Assembly (NCBI RefSeq): GCF_000090795.2
Contig: NW_003546340.1
Coordinates: 171,773-220,654, forward strand
DNA length: 48,882 nucleotides
Origin: Amphimedon queenslandica
Lineage: Eukaryota; Porifera; Demospongiae; Haplosclerida; Niphatidae
Direction: 5' to 3'
Shown piece after piece: positions 1-11,442 of the stretch (positions within the stretch are counted from its first letter, which is position 1; the number at the start of each line of letters is the position of its first letter). Made by a program: the position numbers and the translations under genes. The notes under the pieces were generated by a model that saw nothing but the letters and a program-made list of their open reading frames with translations, had not been told where the DNA came from and searched no databases.

Positions 1-102
1 GTAAGGAATGAATGAGATAAGTATATTTTAAACCTGCATAAAGTTTCTGTAGATTTTGAGCTCTAAAAATTCTAACGTTACACATAATTTTGTATTTTGT
101 AG

Positions 103-426
103 AGTTCTTTGAAGCCAGAGACTAGCCCATCCGGATATAGCGCCTCTCCAGATGACACCAAAAAATCTCCGAGGTCTATTCTAAGGAAGAAGAACTCGTC
201 CGATAAAACCTCTCCGTCTCCATTTCAAAGGTTTTCAGGAATAAAAGAGGACGAGGATGGAGAGGTGAAGGAGGAAATGGATCAAGGGAGGAGAGGATCA
301 AAAGGCAGTCGACAGCTCGAAGTAGTCCCGAGCTATTTCTTTGTCGGAACTGACAATGGCGATAAAAAAAGGAGTCGTACTTCAGCTGGATCGGCTGCAG
401 AAACTCCAAAGGAAGAACACAAATGA
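103..426 (+). CDS. 3'-terminal exon of an unrecognised gene (partial)
   Basis: The window opens on an intron: position 1 begins with a donor-like GTAAGG and a TTTTGTAG acceptor ends at 102. The exon is open from 103 to a TGA at 424-426, about 107 codons. The peptide is very polar, rich in Ser, Lys and Glu, with a basic SPRSILRKK stretch followed by SPSPFQRF and an acidic patch; it looks disordered. I do not recognise the family. The upstream exons lie outside the window. The first plausible poly(A) signal is AATAAA at 925-930. Confidence that this is a real coding exon comes from the clean acceptor and open frame; the function is unknown. Confidence 0.55.
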   Translation, partial: SSLKPETSPSGYSASPDDTKKSPRSILRKKNSSDKTSPSPFQRFSGIKEDEDGEVKEEMDQGRRGSKGSRQLEVVPSYFFVGTDNGDKKRSRTSAGSAAETPKEEHK

Positions 427-1193
427 AATTAATGTCTTTTATATGTACACTTTTTCTTATTCATGCAACACAAATTTTTGATTTTATTAATAATAATAAT
501 TATTATTATTTATGCTAATTATTATTGTGTTCCTTCTATTTTTATTTTCCTATGTTATTGTTATGATGTTGCTTTTAATGCTTTGCATTATTATTATTTA
601 GAAAAAAAGAATTTAATTGTTATAATTTTTGGTACACTTGCTAGAAATGACTATGGTGCATAAGAGCTTTGTAAAGGGTCAATTTAAAAAAATAATCACA
701 CAAAAAATAATTTACTTCCTGTTCTTGTTCACACCTCAAGGTGTGAACAAGGTGTCAAAAAAATTACAACTTCCTGTGTAAAATTTATTTTTCAGAACTA
801 GCCTAGATTACCGGTATTTTTCCATTAATTTAGCTGCCTGCCATATGAGCTGCAATGCATTCTACTTGGAATTACAATTACTCTTTTTAAAATAATTTAA
901 CAATAATTAATGATATTACAGTGCAATAAAATAATGAGACAAAATCTAATATACAAGCTGTTAACTGTGTTCTTTATTAATTTTTTATACAAAAAAATAA
1001 TTAATAATAAATAAAACCAGGAGCCCTGATAAAACATATAAATAATATAAATAGTACTAATATAAATAAAACTAATCATTGCTATATAAATCTCCACTTA
1101 ACGGCTGACTATCACTGCATTCCTCGTTAGACAATGTATAGCTAAACAAAAACAACAAAAACATTTAAAATGTTATTATTATTATACTTCCCC
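427..1193. other. Convergent 3' UTR region
   Basis: AT-rich sequence between the TGA of the first gene (+) and the TAA of kelch gene A (-). It holds AATAAA at 925-930 for the plus gene and TTTATT at 973-978, which reads AATAAA on the minus strand, for gene A. A short inverted repeat (ACACCTCAAGGTGTGAACAAGGTGT, 731-755) is visible. No coding exon seen. Confidence 0.4.
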
Positions 1194-1578
1194 TTACATG
1201 TGTTGTTTAATGGAGACTGGTAATATTTCTACTGGTAACTGATATTTAATGATACTCTCAATACATAAATGCTGCAATGAAGGCACTAGAAAAAGAAAGA
1301 GAGAGAGAGAGAGAAAGAACAATAGAGAAATTGGTCTACTTCTCCTTACACAAATGGAGGCTGTAGGTGTCACCAAAAGTTAACAAAGAGTGATCGTGTT
1401 TTTCTTTTGATTGGTTACGTCTACAAAAGAGGCAAGAGGTTCAAATGATAATTAAAATATACTAACCCAACGCCCCCGCATATAATGACATCAGATCCAA
1501 TAAGACACATGCCTACTCTTCTCCTTGGGCAGGGACCTAGACCATATGGTATTACCTTTAGGACGTGCCTAGTATCTA

Positions 1579-1623
<45 letters not shown>

Positions 1624-3454
1624 TTATCATGATTGAGAGTGATTTCTATTTTTTAGAAGCTGACCTGTGTCGAGAATGAACAGATCGGAATAAAAGATCT
1701 TTTTTCTCGTGCTAAATCCTCCAAAGTAAATGATTGATTTCTGTCCGTATGTGATCCCTTGCAAGCTCCGCCTACCGGGAGGCTGATAGCCAGCTGTATC
1801 AATCTTAGCCCACCTAGAAGTACCTGAGACAAAATAAAAAAAAGATACTCAAATAGCTTGTTATTATACAAAAATAAAATTAAAATGAAGATAGAGATTA
1901 TTAGGATGAAACTAACCAAACAGATACTCATAAAATCCATCGTCGTCCTGATTTGGGAAATAGCCTAACAAAGACACAAATAGCATAAAATGGCCCAAGA
2001 TGTACTCACATTTTCCTCCAAATACTACAATCCTTCCATTAGTGTAAACGACCGAATGAAAGTCTCTTTTCAATACTTGGAGTGGACTATTTTCTTCGTT
2101 CAGTATTGGTTCGACGGGTTCAATCTGCCATTGTCCTGTCTCGAGGTTACAGGAGAGGAGAGTATCAGTGTATCTTAATGATTGATGTGATGATGGATCT
2201 AACATTGTACCACCCTAATCAACGAGAGAGAGAGAGGGGGGGAAAGGTGATAGGTATAATGAACATACACTGTACAACAAACCTGGACAAACATGATTGA
2301 ACCTCTCAGTGTACAACCATGAGCATATCTGCCTATAATATATTATTGAAGCATGATAAAACATTTTTGTAAATTGGGCATAACTCAAAAATTACTTGCC
2401 AGAATCAGCTCAAACTTTCTACACAGCATGAGGGCATCAATATGTATCAGAAAATGTAATAAAAATTAAGGGTGATTTTGGAGCCATTTTTTGGGAAAAA
2501 CCATGGGCTGTCTTGGGTATTTTTCAGAATTTTGGCATTTTCTTAACATGGTCGTAATTTGAAAAGTTGAAGTCATAATTCACTCAAACTTTCTACACAG
2601 CATAAGGACATCAATATGCATCCGAAAATGCTGTGATAGCATTTTTGATAAATTACTTACCTAATGGCACATTGTCCTGCGAAGTTTTTAACACAGACCA
2701 CTTCCTTGATTCTAAAAAGACTCAAGAATAGATACTAATTCTATCAATGGCGGCTCACCGATATCAAAACAGTCGACGTTAAGGAAGAACCTATAATCAT
2801 TCCTACCACCATACATGTAGAGTTTCCCCCTGTAGTATATGCAGGAATGAGCATAGCGTCCTGATATGAATTCACTGTAGTCCAGAGGAGGACAGTCTAT
2901 TCTGCTATTAGTAGTAGAAGGTATGTGTATTTCAACTTCCTTAGGAGGATATATCCTCTCCCACGTTGATGAATCTGAGACAAAGAAAAAATTCATTTAA
3001 AGAACTAATTGTATATAATTACTGTATACATTCTACATGGCAAAATGGCATCAATATTCAGTACTGTTTATAGTGCACGATTGAAAAAAAAGCTGTTCCA
3101 ATCAACACAATGTATTTAGCAGAACAATGAGACTGGAATAATTTATTTCTACCCACACAAAAATTATGAGTTATTGGCTCCTCCCATTATAGATAATCTA
3201 AAGTTTCTTTTACCAGTATCGAACCTCTGTACATCTAATGGTACGTCTCCAAGGTCATTCCAGGACTCGTTGGTTCTAATGGACTTCCCTCTGCCGCTGA
3301 ATCCGCCAAGAGCATAGGCAGATCCACCGGCAGAGCTCATTGCGTGATTGACTCTGTCTGAAAACCCACAGTCCTCCCAGTTGGTCCACTTATAGCCTCT
3401 GAAAGTGGAGGGCCTCTCCGCAAAAGGAGCGTCGTTGCTTTTAAATGCAGCCAT
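1194..3454 (-). CDS. KLHDC3-like: KLHDC3-like kelch protein, copy A (divergent)
   Basis: Ten exons join in phase: 3454-3214, 2974-2759, 2711-2661, 2332-2283, 2214-2010, 1964-1917, 1823-1665, 1575-1467, 1420-1374, 1285-1194 (1218 nt, 405 residues; human KLHDC3 is about 380). Kelch blades show as DRVNHAMSS..ALGGFSG, GRYAHSCIYYRGKLYMYGGRND, GRYAHGCTLRGSIMFVQGG, RDFHSVVYTNGRIVVFGG and GRRSLQGITYGQKSIIYFGGF. The C-terminus SLQHLCIES...LPVSIKQHM fits a VHL box: BC-box followed by Cul2-box LPxxIxxxM. Known KLHDC3 is a CUL2-RING ligase receptor for C-terminal degrons; that role here is inference. It is the most diverged copy: two extra introns split the exon equal to exon 2 of B-D, while exon 5 corresponds to exons 3+4 of B-D. 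Intron 3 holds a dispersed repeat. Confidence 0.85.
2333..2660. repeat. Dispersed intronic repeat, family 1, about two diverged monomers
   Basis: Fills intron 3 of kelch gene A. It carries the family core CTCAAACTTTCTACACAGCA twice (2410s and 2580s), with CATCAATATGTATCAGAAAATG and AAAAACCATGGGCTGT. The same core recurs at 25.2-25.5 kb and, inverted, at 44.7-45.6 kb. Confidence 0.8.
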
Positions 3455-3729
3455 TGACTTTTTGCGAAATTTGTTTACATATTTATTGTGTTGGGCGTGG
3501 CTAAAAGTCTTAAGCGACCAATAGAATCGCTAGAAACACGTGTAAAAATAATTTCTATTATATTAAATATTATTATTAACTAATACAAATCAAACTTGTC
3601 AATAGACATTATTTTAATGAAAAGTCAATACGAATGAGAGAAGCTCAACTGACTATCACCTAGACGAATCTAAATATTTTGTCTAAAAAGGAGACAGATA
3701 ATCATCTAACAGTATCATTATAAAAGTCC

Positions 3730-6263
3730 TTACAATTCTTGTCTAATGTGTATAGGAAGACCAGCTGTACTTAAGTGAAGCTCTTTCACAACCATCATAC
3801 ACAACTGCTGTAGCGTTGGTACTACAATAGAAAGAGATAGAGTGGTGCATTCTATCTTAGTCAAAACTTACATAATGACAATACAAATGTGTCAGAATGA
3901 TCATGAAGTATCAAGTGTTTCTTTCCATCATAAACCCTCTCAGTTGGACTAAAGAGAGAGAGAGAGAGTGAGAATTAAAGGAATAAAAATCTCGTCTCTC
4001 TACCTTGTTCCGCCACAGAGTATGAGCTCGTTGTTAGTAATGCAATAGCCACACCTTCTACGAGGGCTGGGAGGTATGCCAAAAGGTATAATCTCAGTTG
4101 TAAGACGATTAACTAAAAGAAAAGAGATTCAAAATAAAGAACAGGTTCTGTTGTAAACATCCATTATAAAATATATATATAATCGAGAATTCTCTCATGG
4201 CCATATTGGTGAAATTAATACACTGTACTACTTATAGTATTTTTGGTTGAAGTTTAAAGTAACTTTAAAAAATCGTAAAAAATCGAATCTTGATCGAAAT
4301 CAGCTCAAACTTAAGAAATAACATAAAAACATGTATATCTATCAGGAAAAATTATAAAAATGATGAAATTTCTCGGAGCCATTTTTGACGAAATTTGGCC
4401 AATGACCAAAGGCTATAGCCTTTGGTATTTGGCTGGATTTTGGAGTAACTTTAAAAAATCGTAAAAAATCAAATCTTGATCGAAATCAGCTCAAACTTGA
4501 AAAATAACATAAAAACATGTATATCTATCAGGAAAAATTATAAAAATGAAGGATTTTCTTGGAGCCATTTTTGGCAAAATACCCTGTATATAGTACAGGG
4601 TCTTTGGCCCAATTTTGAGCAACTTTTAAATCTACTGACAAGCACTATGTGTACATGTATACTAAAATTATATGGGGAACCCTGTTCTGTTACTTACGAG
4701 AATCATAAATGAAGACGTCATTAAAGTGTCTCTTATTTCCTCCATTGTATCCGCCAAAGAATAAAATTTTATGAACACCACATCTAACGGCACAATGACT
4801 CCTTCTAGCGTGTGGCTGATACCCATCTGGTTTTGCCACTTTCACCCATCTAAACTCATCTATTAGTAATGAAACACCATATACATACATGTAAAATTGT
4901 AAACGCATTATTAATTTGCAATCTAAATATGGCATTATATAAAGAATGACGATAATTCAAATCATGAAATCAATTAGTCTAATTGGCTTACCAAGGAGAT
5001 ACTCATAAAAAGCCGTGTCAAAGATATCTTGATTGCTAAAATCAGGAGCAATAATATCAGCTGGAAAACAAGATAAAAAGAGGACGCTTAATTGTCATGA
5101 GCTCATTCATACTTACATCGTCCACCAAAAACGATGACTTTCCTTTCTACATGCGTCGCAGTATGGAAATCTCTTTCTGGACAGCGGTCACCATTAGGAG
5201 GTAATAATCTAAACAAAGAACATACCCTCCATTTTAAATAATATTTTAAACGTACGTCCATATGTGGCTATCCATGTCAAAAGCATAAAGGTCACCAGTG
5301 AATACTAATGAGCCAGTATCAAAGCCTATGGACAATGAAATAGTGTTTTTACGTAAATTAAGCGCTTGACACTTACCTCCATGCAAATACATGATGTTTC
5401 CTTTGACGGTACATGCATGTCCATCTCTTGATCTTGGTAGTGCGCATCCTTCAGCAGTAGCATGTATCTTTAACCACATTGATCGAGTTACATCAAAACA
5501 CTCCATCACTCTAAAGGAGCCATCGTCGTCATTACGGCCTCCATACATGAATATTTTATCCTTATATCCAACACAGGCATGTCCATAGCGACGGGGTGGC
5601 ACACCTCCTCTGATTGGAATGTCTTTATTTTTTGTTCTCCGTATCACATCAACTTTTGCCCATTTATGAGTTTCTACGTTAAAATAGAAAAAAATTAATA
5701 GTCTAGGGGTGCAAATATGAAAATGACTATTATGTACAAACTCCGCCCACCCACAATAAGTTTTGCCACTGCATAATAACTGTAAATATCATAAAAATAA
5801 CAAAGATGTGGTAGAAAATTCTTAAACAATACGTCATAATGAAAAAAAATACAACTAAATGAACTTTTATTACGAACATCAATCCCCCACGATCCTTACC
5901 AACGTCCATGCAATGTATATCAATGGGGCCAGTGTTAAAAGGAGAAGGGTCATTCTCAGCTTTTGCCCTCCTCTCTTTCTCCTCATCACTTGCATGGAAC
6001 CCTCCAATGGAGTACACATAACACTTGCCATCTTTCCCATTACGAGCTACAGCAGTAGAGTGGTTCACGCGACTAGGGAAGCCGCTTTCTGGGTACTCTG
6101 TCCAGAAAAAACACCGCTCTGGTGGCCGTGGCCTACGCCTTGCTTCTTCAGCCGCTGAGACAGGATCTGGTGGCTCTACCTGGGGTGGACGGATACGCAC
6201 GTCTAGACGTGGCAGGGACATGGAGAACTGCGTTCTGCCTCCTTCTTTCTTTTCTTCAGACAT
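3730..6263 (-). CDS. KLHDC3-like: KLHDC3-like kelch protein, copy B
   Basis: Nine exons in phase: 6263-5900, 5673-5377, 5325-5256, 5208-5117, 5060-4992, 4859-4698, 4112-4004, 3948-3872, 3821-3730 (1332 nt, 443 residues). The N-terminus is about 45 residues longer than in C and D and is proline/arginine-rich before the first blade (SRVNHSTAVARNG..YVYSIGGF). Later blades include RRYGHACVGYKDKIFMYGGRND, RDGHACTVKGNIMYLHGG, RDFHTATHVERKVIVFGG and RRSHCAVRCGVHKILFFGGYN. The tail TLQQLCMMVV...LPIHIRQEL matches BC-box plus Cul2-box. Stop is TAA in the last exon. It lies 275 bp upstream of copy A and 323 bp downstream of copy C, all on one strand. Likely a CUL2 E3 ligase substrate receptor by family; the substrate is unknown. 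Confidence 0.9.
4130..4660. repeat. Dispersed intronic repeat, family 2, two or more monomers
   Basis: Occupies most of intron 6 of kelch gene B. Two clear copies carry GATCGAAATCAGCTCAAACTT followed by ACATAAAAACATGTATATCTATCAGGAAAAATTATAAAA (split here by short gaps) and a CCCTGTATATAGTACAGGG near-palindrome at about 4582-4600. Related copies occur at 20.8-21.2 kb and 36.9-37.5 kb. Confidence 0.8.
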
Positions 6264-6586
6264 TTTCTTTCTCTATCTCGAATTTTCTCCTCCTAGTAAC
6301 GCCCTATAGGAAATACCTCTGTGGTCTCACGTGCAGTATCTGGCACTTGATGCAACCAAAAGCCCATTATGCAAACCATTGATACTGGACCATGGATACT
6401 GGCTCCTGGAGCCAGAATCATGATGCAACTGATATGATCAAACTTTTATACTTTTACATTGCCAAATAAATAAATAAATATAAAAACAGAAGAATAATGA
6501 AAGCCTCGTGCTAAATTCAGTTAAAAATTTTGTCTGTAGAGAAAGAAAATAAATAAAGCATATGATTATGATTGATTAAGTTATAC

Positions 6587-8178
6587 TTACAGCTGCTGTC
6601 TAATGTGTATAGGAAGGACAGCTGCATCCAACTCAAGTTCTTTCACAGCTATCATAGCCAGCTGCTGCAACGTTGGTACTATAAGATGAGAGTTAAGCAT
6701 ATAGAAATATAGATACTAACTCACAAAGTGAGAGGACAATTGTGTCAGAATGATCATGTAAAACTGAACGCTTCTCTCCATTAATAATCATATCTCTAGG
6801 ACTAAAGAACATTGTGAATCAATTCCTCCATTTATGACCAAATCATGTATGCCTCTTACCTTGTTCCTCCACAGAATATGACCTCATTGTTAATAATACA
6901 ATACCCACACCTTCTACGAGGGACAGGAGGTATACCAAAAGGTATAACTTCAACTGTATGCTGGTTAACTAAAAAGAAATCATTGAATAATAATTTCACT
7001 CTTCTATAACTTACGAGAATCATAAATGAAGACGTCATTAAAGTGTCTCTCAATTTTAGAGTTATACCCACCAAAATATAAAACCTTATTCTCAGAGTAC
7101 CTGACGGCACAATGGCTCCTCCTTCCTTCAGGTTGGTAGCCACTTGGCTCGACTATAGTCCATTTCTTCTTATCTATAAATAGCTCATATTATATCGCAT
7201 TAGCTCAACTTACTTAATGAATATTCAAAGAAGGCCTTTTCGTATCTGATTTCATTACCTTAAATTAAAAATAAAAAACTTTTGTAGCTACAGGTATCAG
7301 ATACTAACATCGTCCTCCAAAGGCGACAATCTTTCCATCAACAAGAGTTGCAGTGTGAAAATCTCTACCTGCGATATGACGATCGCTGTTTTGAGGTAAT
7401 AATCTAAAGAAGCCATTATTCATCTTAAGAGCATAAGACTAACTTACGTCCAAATATAAGTATCCATATCAAATGCATAAAGATCATTAGTGTGTCTATA
7501 ACTTCCAACATCTAATCCTAAAAATAACCACATTGTAAATTAATATCATTGATCATTTTGATTAATAATTATTACCTCCATGCATGTACATGATGTTACC
7601 ATTCGCAGTACATGCATGTCCATCTCTTGACCTTGGTAACGAGCATCCTTCAGCAGTAGCATGTATTTTTAACCACATTGATCGGGTTATATCAAAACAC
7701 TCCATCACTCTAAAGGAGCCATCGTCGTCATTACGGCCTCCATACATGAATATCTTGTCACCATAGGCAACGCAGGCGTGTCCATAGCGACGGGGCGGTA
7801 CCCCTCCTCTGATTGGAGGAACCTCTTCTTTCTTTGCATCACCACAAATAAAGTTCACTTCAACCCAATTACAAGTTGCTGTATGAAGTATGATTTTAAA
7901 TACAGGTGGTAATGTTTAAAAAAAGATGCAAACCTCTTACCAATGTCCATACAGTACATATCAATGGGACCAGTGTTAAAATAAGGATTGTCATCATATA
8001 TTATTCTCTTCTCCTTCTCTTCATCAGTTTCATGAAACCCCCCAATGGAGTACATGTAGTCCCTACCGTCTCTACCATTGCGAGCTATGACTGAGCAGTG
8101 GTTGACACGCAGTGGGAAACCACAGTCAGGGTATTGAGACCAAACAAAACGCCTCACTACTGTCTTCTTTGCAGCCAT
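6587..8178 (-). CDS. KLHDC3-like: KLHDC3-like kelch protein, copy C
   Basis: Nine exons in phase: 8178-7941, 7878-7576, 7517-7448, 7403-7309, 7258-7214, 7173-7015, 6968-6860, 6801-6725, 6678-6587 (1188 nt, 395 residues). Blades begin with LRVNHCSVIARNG..YMYSIGGF, then RRYGHACVAYGDKIFMYGGRND, RDGHACTANGNIMYMHGG, RDFHTATLVDGKIVAFGG, RRSHCAVRYSENKVLYFGGYN and RRRCGYCIINNEVIFCGGT. The C-terminal TLQQLAMIAV...LPIHIRQQL gives a BC-box and Cul2-box. Exon 5 is 24 nt shorter than in B and D. The last exon and part of the 3' UTR are almost identical to copy D, suggesting recent duplication or gene conversion. Role by family: C-degron receptor of a CUL2 ligase. Confidence 0.9.
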
Positions 8179-8359
8179 AATTTTGAGGAGAGTTTTTGGG
8201 CGGAGTTCTAAGTTCTATTTAGTTTAGAGTAAATAATAATAAAATTAACAGGATTTTTTTATCAAACATTGCATATTATACATCTTTTACATTAACATAT
8301 AAAATAAATATTTAAAAAAACATGAAACCTCATGCTAAATTCAGTTAAAAATTTTGTCT

Positions 8360-8361
<2 letters not shown>

Positions 8362-8402
<41 letters not shown>
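8362..8402. repeat. (GA)n microsatellite downstream of kelch gene D
   Basis: About 20 uninterrupted GA units in the short spacer after the copy D stop codon. The flanking sequence ATGCTAAATTCAGTTAAAAA is also present downstream of copy C (6511-6531), where the GA tract is only a few bases, so the tract expanded after duplication. Confidence 0.9.
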
Positions 8403-8405
<3 letters not shown>

Positions 8406-8441
8406 TAATTAAAGCTATAGCTAGCATCATTACAATTATAC

Positions 8442-10075
8442 TTACAGCTGCTGTCTAATGTGTATAGGAAGGACAGCTGCATCCAACTCAAGTTCTTTCA
8501 CAACTATCATAGCCAGCTGCTGTAATGTTGGTACTATAAGATGAGAGATAAAGAGATAAGTAGGATATTTCGGTCAGTTAAAGCTTACAAAGTGACAGTA
8601 CAAATGTATCAGAATGATCGTGCAAAATTTTCCGCTTCCTTTCCTTAATCATAATTTCTATAGGACTACAGAGAAAATCAAATCAAAGACTATGATACTT
8701 TCAATACCTTGTTCCGCCACAGAATATGACCTCACTGTTAATGATACAATGACCGGATCTTCTACGAGGGACAGGAGGGATGCCATAAGGTTTAATCTCA
8801 GTCACGTGACGATTAACTTAAATATGATATCCCCAAATTATCATACAACATGATCTCACTGTTTTTACAACTCACGAGAATCATAAATGAAGATGTCGTT
8901 AAAGTGCCTCTCACTTAAAGAGTTATATCCACCAAAATATAAAACCTTATTCTCGGAGTACCTGACTGCACAATGGCTCCTCCTTCCTTCAGGCTGGTAG
9001 CCACTTGGCTCCACTACAGTCCATTTCTTCTCATCTAATCATCAAGTCAAGTTACGCTAATAATAATAATATTAGATCATATACCAAGTATGTATTCGTG
9101 AAAATTTGTTTCATAAGCATCTTGATTACTGAACATTGGCGCAAATACATCAGCTGAGAAAATAGCAATAGGAAAGATGCATGCTCATGATGCTTACTTC
9201 GTCCACCGAATAGAACAAGTGCTCCTTTAATGTATGTTAAAGTATGAAAATCTCTGTATAAAAGTTCATCATTGTCTTGTGGTAATAGCCTAATTATAGA
9301 CAGCATTACTTCTTACTGAAATTCAATGTTATATACTTACGTCCAAGTGTGAGTGTCCATATTAAACGCATGGAAATCATCTATGAAACTATATGAATCG
9401 TCTGGATTGAATCCTAAATAAAATAAATACAATTAATACACAGCTTTTATCATACATCACAGACTAAGGTAATAATGATCCTTCATAGTCCCTTACCTCC
9501 ATGCATGTACATGATGTTACCATTCGCAGTACATGCATGTCCATCTCTTGGTTGAGGTAATGAGCATCCTTCAGCAGTAGCATGTATCTTTAACCACATT
9601 GATCGGGTTACATCAAAACACTCCATCACTCTAAAGGAGCCATCGTCGTCGTTAAACCCACCATACATAAATATCTTGTCCCCATAGGCAACGCAGGCGT
9701 GTCCATAGCGACGGGGCGGTACCCCTCCTCTGATCGGGATATCTTTGTTCTCAGTCTTAGAAACACAATCAATGTTCACCCAGTTACAAGTAGCTGCAAA
9801 AAATGAATGAGTTTGGCAGTACACAAGCACAATATATACTCACCAATGTCCATGCACAAAATATCAATTGGTCCTGTACCAAAGTCTGGCAGTGTTTCTA
9901 CTCTTTCTTCATCAGTTGCATGGAAGCCACCAAGAGAGTACATGTAGCTTGTACCGTCTTTGCCATTACGAGCAAGGACTGCACAGTGATTGACACGACC
10001 CGGGAACCCACAATCAGGATAATGGGACCACACAAAACGCCTAGCTGAAACAGCTGGAAACTTACTTTCTGCCAT
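8442..10075 (-). CDS. KLHDC3-like: KLHDC3-like kelch protein, copy D
   Basis: Nine exons in phase: 10075-9844, 9793-9497, 9413-9341, 9289-9198, 9153-9085, 9034-8876, 8816-8708, 8665-8589, 8533-8442 (1200 nt, 399 residues). Kelch blades: GRVNHCAVLARNG..YMYSLGGF, RRYGHACVAYGDKIFMYGGFND, RDGHACTANGNIMYMHGG, RDFHTLTYIKGALVLFGGR, RRSHCAVRYSENKVLYFGGYN, RRRSGHCIINSEVIFCGGT. The tail TLQQLAMIVV...LPIHIRQQL fits the VHL box used to dock elongin C and CUL2. Its start codon lies head-to-head with the dystrophin-family gene, so the 10.1-10.5 kb interval is probably a shared promoter. Exon 2 is nearly the same at the DNA level as exon 2 of B and C. Confidence 0.9.
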
Positions 10076-11022
10076 TTCCTCTCATCCCATCCCCTCCCCA
10101 ATAGTCACGCCCTACAGTGGTTACACTAGTACTTGGACCTGACCTCTATTTTTCTGCATACATTGATAGTTGGTTTTAAAAAGCTGCTTTTGATATAGGG
10201 AAGTTTTTTTTTGCAATTTTTTTTACTGAAATTTCTCTTTCTATAATCTTCAAAACCTCAAGTCCAAAATGCGTGGGAGGCTCAGATTTGGTGTGGTTGC
10301 GTGGGAGTTGGTCAACGGAAAAGGGCGTGCCCTGATGTAAACGATTGTGTGTGGGCGTGGCTGATAATGATTATTTGCAAACAAGAAGGAAGAGAGTTCC
10401 ACTGTCTCTAGTCCATTTCTCTCTCTGTCTCCCTCCCTCCCTCTCTTGTATACTATTAGCAGCTGCAGCCTAATAAGCTCAAGCTCGCTGGAGCTGTTTC
10501 TCAAGATACAGTAAGTATTACAGTACTGTTTCTGTGTTTCATGCTAGGTTGCCTCACTAGCAAATTCAAAAGTTTCAAATACCAGTTGTGTTGTGCCAGA
10601 TTAAAATTTTAATGCCTGCCAACTATACCGCACACGTGTATCTACTCTATCCTATAAAATCCAGCGAGCTTGTGTAGGTCGTTTGTAGTTGGCTTGTTAA
10701 GTTTTAATCTACAGTGTTTATGCTATACCTGTTTCTAATTGAAGCAAGCATCCTTCTTATTGTCATCTTGTTGGGTCTATCCTTCCACTTTCTATTAAGC
10801 ATCAGTCAACACACCTCATCACTCTCTCTCCAGCCATTATTATTGTATAATGTGTGTTTACTAAAGTGCATAAGTCTCTTTAGTCAGTTGCAATTGAGCT
10901 GTGCTGTCTTGTCTTGTTATTTCACCTCATTTTACAAGCTAATACTTGTTCTGTTTTCTTTTGTTTCTCTGTTTGCAGGGGTTACAGGAGAAGAGAGGAT
11001 CATCATCATCATCATCATCATC
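10076..11022. promoter_or_regulatory. Divergent promoter and 5' UTR region (kelch D / dystrophin)
   Basis: Between the copy D start (-) and the dystrophin ATG (+). It contains GGGCGTGGC at 10353-10361 and a related GGGCGTGCC at 10323-10331, both KLF/Sp-like boxes, and a strong donor GTAAGTATTA at 10511 that would end a 5' UTR exon whose partner acceptor is TTTGCAG at 10978. A TATAAAA at 10653-10659 inside that putative intron could serve an alternative start near 10685. Transcription starts are inferred, not seen. Confidence 0.45.
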
Positions 11023-11411
11023 ATGGCACTCAACGGGTCAGAGCAGTCTGAGAGAGTTGACGTGAAACTGAAGATATTGCAAAAATCGCAAGAAAACCTC
11101 TCGTTATGGCTAGACCAGTGCGAGGAGTCCGTGGGTATGCATATACCTCTTGAAGATTTCATGGAAGCTGATCCCAACCATTTGACACAACTTGCCCTCC
11201 ATTATAAGGTATGCAAGAGGCTCATGTTTTGAGGGTATGTTTTTTGGAGGTAGCGTACGTGTGTTTCGTTATACATTTGTGGGTCGTAAGTTTGGACTCT
11301 GTTAACAATTGATTGCATAACTGTTTCCGTTTGATGCATTGAAATATCTCGAATGTTAGTCATCACTGCTGAAGCAACATTACACTCCATCTATGTTCAT
11401 GCACATATACA

Positions 11412-11442
<31 letters not shown>

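Noticed and set aside
731..755. Small inverted repeat AAGGTGTGAAC / GTTCACACCTC as a terminator or mobile-element end
   Set aside because: Short, single, and without target duplication or a partner; hairpin terminators are not expected in this eukaryotic context.
4476..4712. ORFs with a shared ISSNL..RTCI peptide at 4476, 20834 and 37100, suggestive of a repeated protein
   Set aside because: They are translations of the dispersed intronic repeat, in both orientations, with no start context or conservation beyond the DNA repeat.
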